From positions 73,006-89,245 of the forward strand of contig DDGE01000057.1 of assembly GCA_002337545.1 (NCBI GenBank): DNA of 16,240 bases, read 5' to 3'. The notes under the pieces were generated by a model. That model saw only the letters and a program-made list of their open reading frames with translations, did no database searches and was not told where the DNA came from. Shown one piece after another: positions 14,488-16,240 of the stretch; positions within the stretch are counted from its first letter, which is position 1, and each line of letters starts with the position of its first letter. Source of the stretch: Phycisphaerales bacterium UBA1910. Its GTDB lineage: Bacteria > Planctomycetota > Phycisphaerae > Phycisphaerales > UBA1924. A program made the translations under genes and the position numbers.

Positions 14488-14808
14488 ATGGAACACAACG
14501 AGTTCAATCTCGACACACACCACACAAACCTCTTTCGCGAGCGTTCCCAGATCTACGGCGATCCCCGCGAGAACCACCGCGCCATCGCGCTCGCATGGGC
14601 CGCCCTGCTGCACCCGCACGCGGAGAAGATCGCGAACCTTGAACCAATCCCGGAGCACACGATCGCGTTGATGATGGCGATGTTCAAGCTCTGCCGATCC
14701 CGGCGAGCCTTCCAACAGGACAACTACGACGACGCACGCGTCTATCTCGGATTCGCCCAGCGCTGGCAGGCGGAGGGCTCAGCACGACCCCGGGGTGACC
14801 CGCAATGA
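14488..14808 (+). CDS. Small DUF6378-like protein, phage/mobile-element type
   Basis: The 106-residue protein reads RERSQIYGDPRENHRAIALAWAALL, then PEHTIALMMAMFKLCRSRRAF and QDNYDDARVYLGFAQRW. This matches the layout of DUF6378, with R-x-x-x-YGD-x-x-x-NH near the start, a helix ending (M)MxxxKxxR, and a DNYxD helix. The family is common in phages and has no established activity; the conserved acidic and His residues have invited comparison with all-alpha nucleotide pyrophosphohydrolases, which is speculative. The ATG 14488 has GAAGG six bases upstream. The stop TGA (14806-14808) lies within the left arm of hairpin A copy 3, so the final residues may have been set by that insertion. It follows the ATPase gene in the same direction. 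Confidence 0.75.
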   Translation: MEHNEFNLDTHHTNLFRERSQIYGDPRENHRAIALAWAALLHPHAEKIANLEPIPEHTIALMMAMFKLCRSRRAFQQDNYDDARVYLGFAQRWQAEGSARPRGDPQ

Positions 14809-14855
14809 AGGAACATCCCCTCCCGGGTACCAGGGAAGGGGATGTTCCTTCATTG
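14803..14855. repeat. Long hairpin repeat, family A, copy 3
   Basis: The arms CAATGAAGGAACATCCCC (14803-14820) and 14838-14855 are identical to those of copy 1 and pair over 18 bases. An inner TCCC/GGGA pair continues the stem after a one-base bulge. The left arm contains the stop codon of the DUF6378-like gene. Family B copy 3 begins 17 bases after the right arm, nearly the same spacing as at copy 2. Confidence 0.9.
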
Positions 14856-14872
14856 AACGATCAAGTGCGACG

Positions 14873-14910
14873 GGTGCCCTGCTTCGACCCAAAGGGCGAA
14901 GCAGGAACGA
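14873..14910 (+). repeat. Dispersed hairpin repeat, family B, copy 3
   Basis: CCTGCTTCG (14878-14886) and CGAAGCAGG (14897-14905) form a perfect 9-bp stem with an inner CCC/GGG pair around AAA, flanked by GGGTG on the left and AACGA on the right. Compared with copy 1, the stem pair T-A has changed to C-G on both sides, so pairing is kept while the sequence changes. This compensatory change supports a structural role. Confidence 0.75.
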
Positions 14911-14934
14911 GAGACATACGCACACAATCCTGTG

Positions 14935-14988
14935 CCTCCCCCGTCCTGACGGGGGAGGTGTCACGCGCAGCGGGACGGAGGGGGTCTT
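14935..14988 (-). repeat. Repeat C, left copy (inverted relative to the right copy)
   Basis: Read on the minus strand it runs AAGACCCCCTCCG, a 16-base imperfect hairpin (GTCCCGC TGC GCGTGAC), then an 11-bp perfect palindrome CCTCCCCCGTC / GACGGGGGAGG. The same two blocks occur in the same order on the plus strand at 16188-16240. The left copy ends three bases from the stop of the nuclease gene. Confidence 0.75.
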
Positions 14989-14991
14989 GGA

Positions 14992-16065
14992 TCAACTCAG
15001 AGCGTGTTGAAGTGATTGTCTAATCGCATCGGCATGTCTGAACAGGTCATCGACTGAATCGATCGGAATTTTGTTTTCTTGCTTCTTCTCGTCTAGCACA
15101 CCCAGGTACTTCTGTGAACGATTGAAGTGGAGTCTGCAGATCGGTTTGCGATTGTTGTCATCGAGCAATACTCCGAAGTAGGATTGCACATCACGGGCAG
15201 CAACTCGCGTGGGCTCGACCATGTCTCTCAAAATTGCCTTGACGATGTAGTAACCGTTGAGTTCCTCGTCTGTCGTGACAAGGTCATCGTTTGATGATTG
15301 GGATTCAACTTGTGGCGGCGCTAATTCTGTCTCGGTGATATTTTCTTGCTCCGCTTGACTATTTTGTAGTAGAGCAGATCTCAGTCTGGATTCGACCGCT
15401 GAACTGATATGCTCATTGAGAGCGGATCGCACAATTGTCTTGTATCGATCGATGACATTCTGTCGCATTGGCCCTGAGTGCACAGGGTCTGCAAAGTGTC
15501 GGATCAACTCGGTTGATGGATCGTTTAACTCGCGAGCGAAATGCTCTTTAATCTGCGACTTCGCATAGAGCAGTTCCGCGTCAGCGATGACTGTTGTCAG
15601 ATCAAACCTGTCCTTCGTAAAGGGGACGACCCTATCCGCCTGATCCTGAGTTAATCGGTCTAGGTTGATGGTCAGGAATGGCTTTGAGTCCAGCTTGTTG
15701 GGTTCGATGAGATCAGAGAAAAAGAGATAACGAATCCCATCAGTCAGGATAGCGATGCGTGCATTGGTTACGCTGAAGTACCGATAGAGTTGAGAACTGT
15801 ATGATTCAAGTCGAGCACCACAGGGCTTACACTCGAAAAGAATAATCGGCATTCCATCCTTCAGGATTGCGTAATCGACCTTCTCGCCTTTCTTGATCCC
15901 AACATCTGCCGTGAACTCAGGAACTACCTCTCCTGGGTTGAAGATGTCGTACCCGAGCTCTCGTATAAAGGGAAGGACCATTGCTGTCTTGGTCGCCTCC
16001 TCGGTCAGGCCTGTCGAGCGTACCTGATCGAGTCGTTCTGCAAGTGTTGTTAATCGCTCATACAT
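14992..16065 (-). CDS. Stand-alone HsdR-N-type restriction endonuclease-like protein (PD-(D/E)XK fold)
   Basis: The 357-residue protein has an N-terminal nuclease-like domain resembling the HsdR N-terminus. Residues 24-66 read ATKTAMVLPFIRELGYDIFNP, then VVPEFTADVG and KVDYAI with Asp64. PIILFECKPCG follows with Glu78 and Lys80, then SQLYRYF with Gln92. Together these are the D...ExK...QxxxY pattern of this PD-(D/E)XK group. No SF2 helicase motor is present, so it is not a complete type I R subunit. The C-terminal half (ELNGYYIVKAILRDMV, RPICRLHF-like and KYLGVLDEK) matches the conserved tail of such stand-alone 'type I restriction endonuclease' proteins of unknown role. Its GC (about 45-48% in sampled lines) is far below its neighbours. 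ATG 16065 is the only good start; no Shine-Dalgarno or convincing promoter is seen in the 120 bases upstream. No methylase or specificity gene is adjacent. Confidence 0.82.
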   Translation of the reverse strand: MYERLTTLAERLDQVRSTGLTEEATKTAMVLPFIRELGYDIFNPGEVVPEFTADVGIKKGEKVDYAILKDGMPIILFECKPCGARLESYSSQLYRYFSVTNARIAILTDGIRYLFFSDLIEPNKLDSKPFLTINLDRLTQDQADRVVPFTKDRFDLTTVIADAELLYAKSQIKEHFARELNDPSTELIRHFADPVHSGPMRQNVIDRYKTIVRSALNEHISSAVESRLRSALLQNSQAEQENITETELAPPQVESQSSNDDLVTTDEELNGYYIVKAILRDMVEPTRVAARDVQSYFGVLLDDNNRKPICRLHFNRSQKYLGVLDEKKQENKIPIDSVDDLFRHADAIRQSLQHALS

Positions 16066-16187
16066 ATTTGATATGCCCTACCTGAGTCTTTCTAGTGTGA
16101 TCAAAAACAATCATATCAACTTTTCAGTTGTATGGGGAGAAGATACTCTTGCTAACGATACAGGGCATTTAACCCCCTCTCCCGGCT

Positions 16188-16240
16188 AAGACCCCCTCCG
16201 ATCCGCCTTCGGCGGACCACCTCCCCCGTCAGGACGGGGG
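16188..16240 (+). repeat. Repeat C, right copy, cut by the window end
   Basis: AAGACCCCCTCCG is followed by a hairpin TCCGCC TTC GGCGGA (16202-16216) and then CCTCCCCCGTC AG GACGGGGG, which is the palindrome of the left copy. The outer conserved blocks are identical to those of the left copy while the middle hairpin differs in sequence. The window ends inside the palindrome, so the full length is unknown. Confidence 0.7.

Noticed and set aside
12868..14855. Hairpin A copies as integron attC sites
   Set aside because: Their position after each gene is suggestive, but the arms lack the RYYYAAC / GTTRRRY core sites, pair perfectly instead of having the usual bulged bases, and no integrase gene is present.
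12868..14910. Repeats A and B as a CRISPR array
   Set aside because: The units are few, palindromic throughout, and separated by whole genes rather than by uniform short spacers. No cas gene is seen.
16089..16119. Promoter for the nuclease gene (TTGATA ... TAGAAA on the minus strand)
   Set aside because: The spacing is 19 bases and both hexamers are weak matches, too little to list as a feature.

Overview
The window looks like a chromosomal segment of a marine planctomycete, most likely class Phycisphaerae. Four signs support this. The backbone has high GC and is full of GATC. One secreted protein ends in the double EF-hand, GCP-terminated dockerin-like tail seen in that class. A second secreted protein ends in a Pro-Thr-Pro-Gly / hydrophobic / RRRR sorting tail. 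Typical Gram-negative genes (lpxA, lipB) sit on the same contig. The assignment is inferred from protein style, not from a marker gene.

Layout, left to right. Positions 1-177 hold the 3' end of a probable clpX and its intrinsic terminator. A secreted seven-repeat beta-propeller protein follows (349-1686, +). From 9903 down to 1702 everything is on the minus strand. This stretch holds a small secreted protein, then a five-gene run with overlapping ends (lpxA, a WalJ/YycJ-like metallo-beta-lactamase, a methyltransferase, rsfS, aroB). After it come an orphan ParA ATPase fused to a C-terminal glycogen-binding (CBM48/AMPK-beta-like) domain and a 520-residue protein that resembles a MinD/ParA ATPase without its P-loop. 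On the plus strand follow lipB (10003-10692) and an exported M28 metallopeptidase with a C-terminal PDZ domain (10842-12854).

From about 12855 to the right end the window becomes accessory. A RepA-like RecA-fold ATPase (13134-14345) and a small DUF6378-like protein (14488-14808) are delimited by three near-identical hairpins (18-bp arms in the first and third copies). A second hairpin family follows two of these at a fixed distance. Two copies of a TTTGTGCGCACAAA palindrome flank a probable promoter ahead of the ATPase. A lower-GC gene for a stand-alone HsdR-N-type nuclease (14992-16065, -) is bracketed by inverted copies of a third repeat.

The housekeeping block supplies lipid A synthesis, ribosome silencing, the shikimate pathway and lipoylation. 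The ParA-CBM48 gene with its P-loop-less neighbour, and the hairpin-delimited accessory genes with the repeat-flanked nuclease, are the two parts most worth following up. No stretch longer than 300 bases lacks a gene; the longest gene-free stretch (12855-13133) is filled with repeats and regulatory-looking sites. No tRNA, rRNA, CRISPR array or transposase gene was seen.
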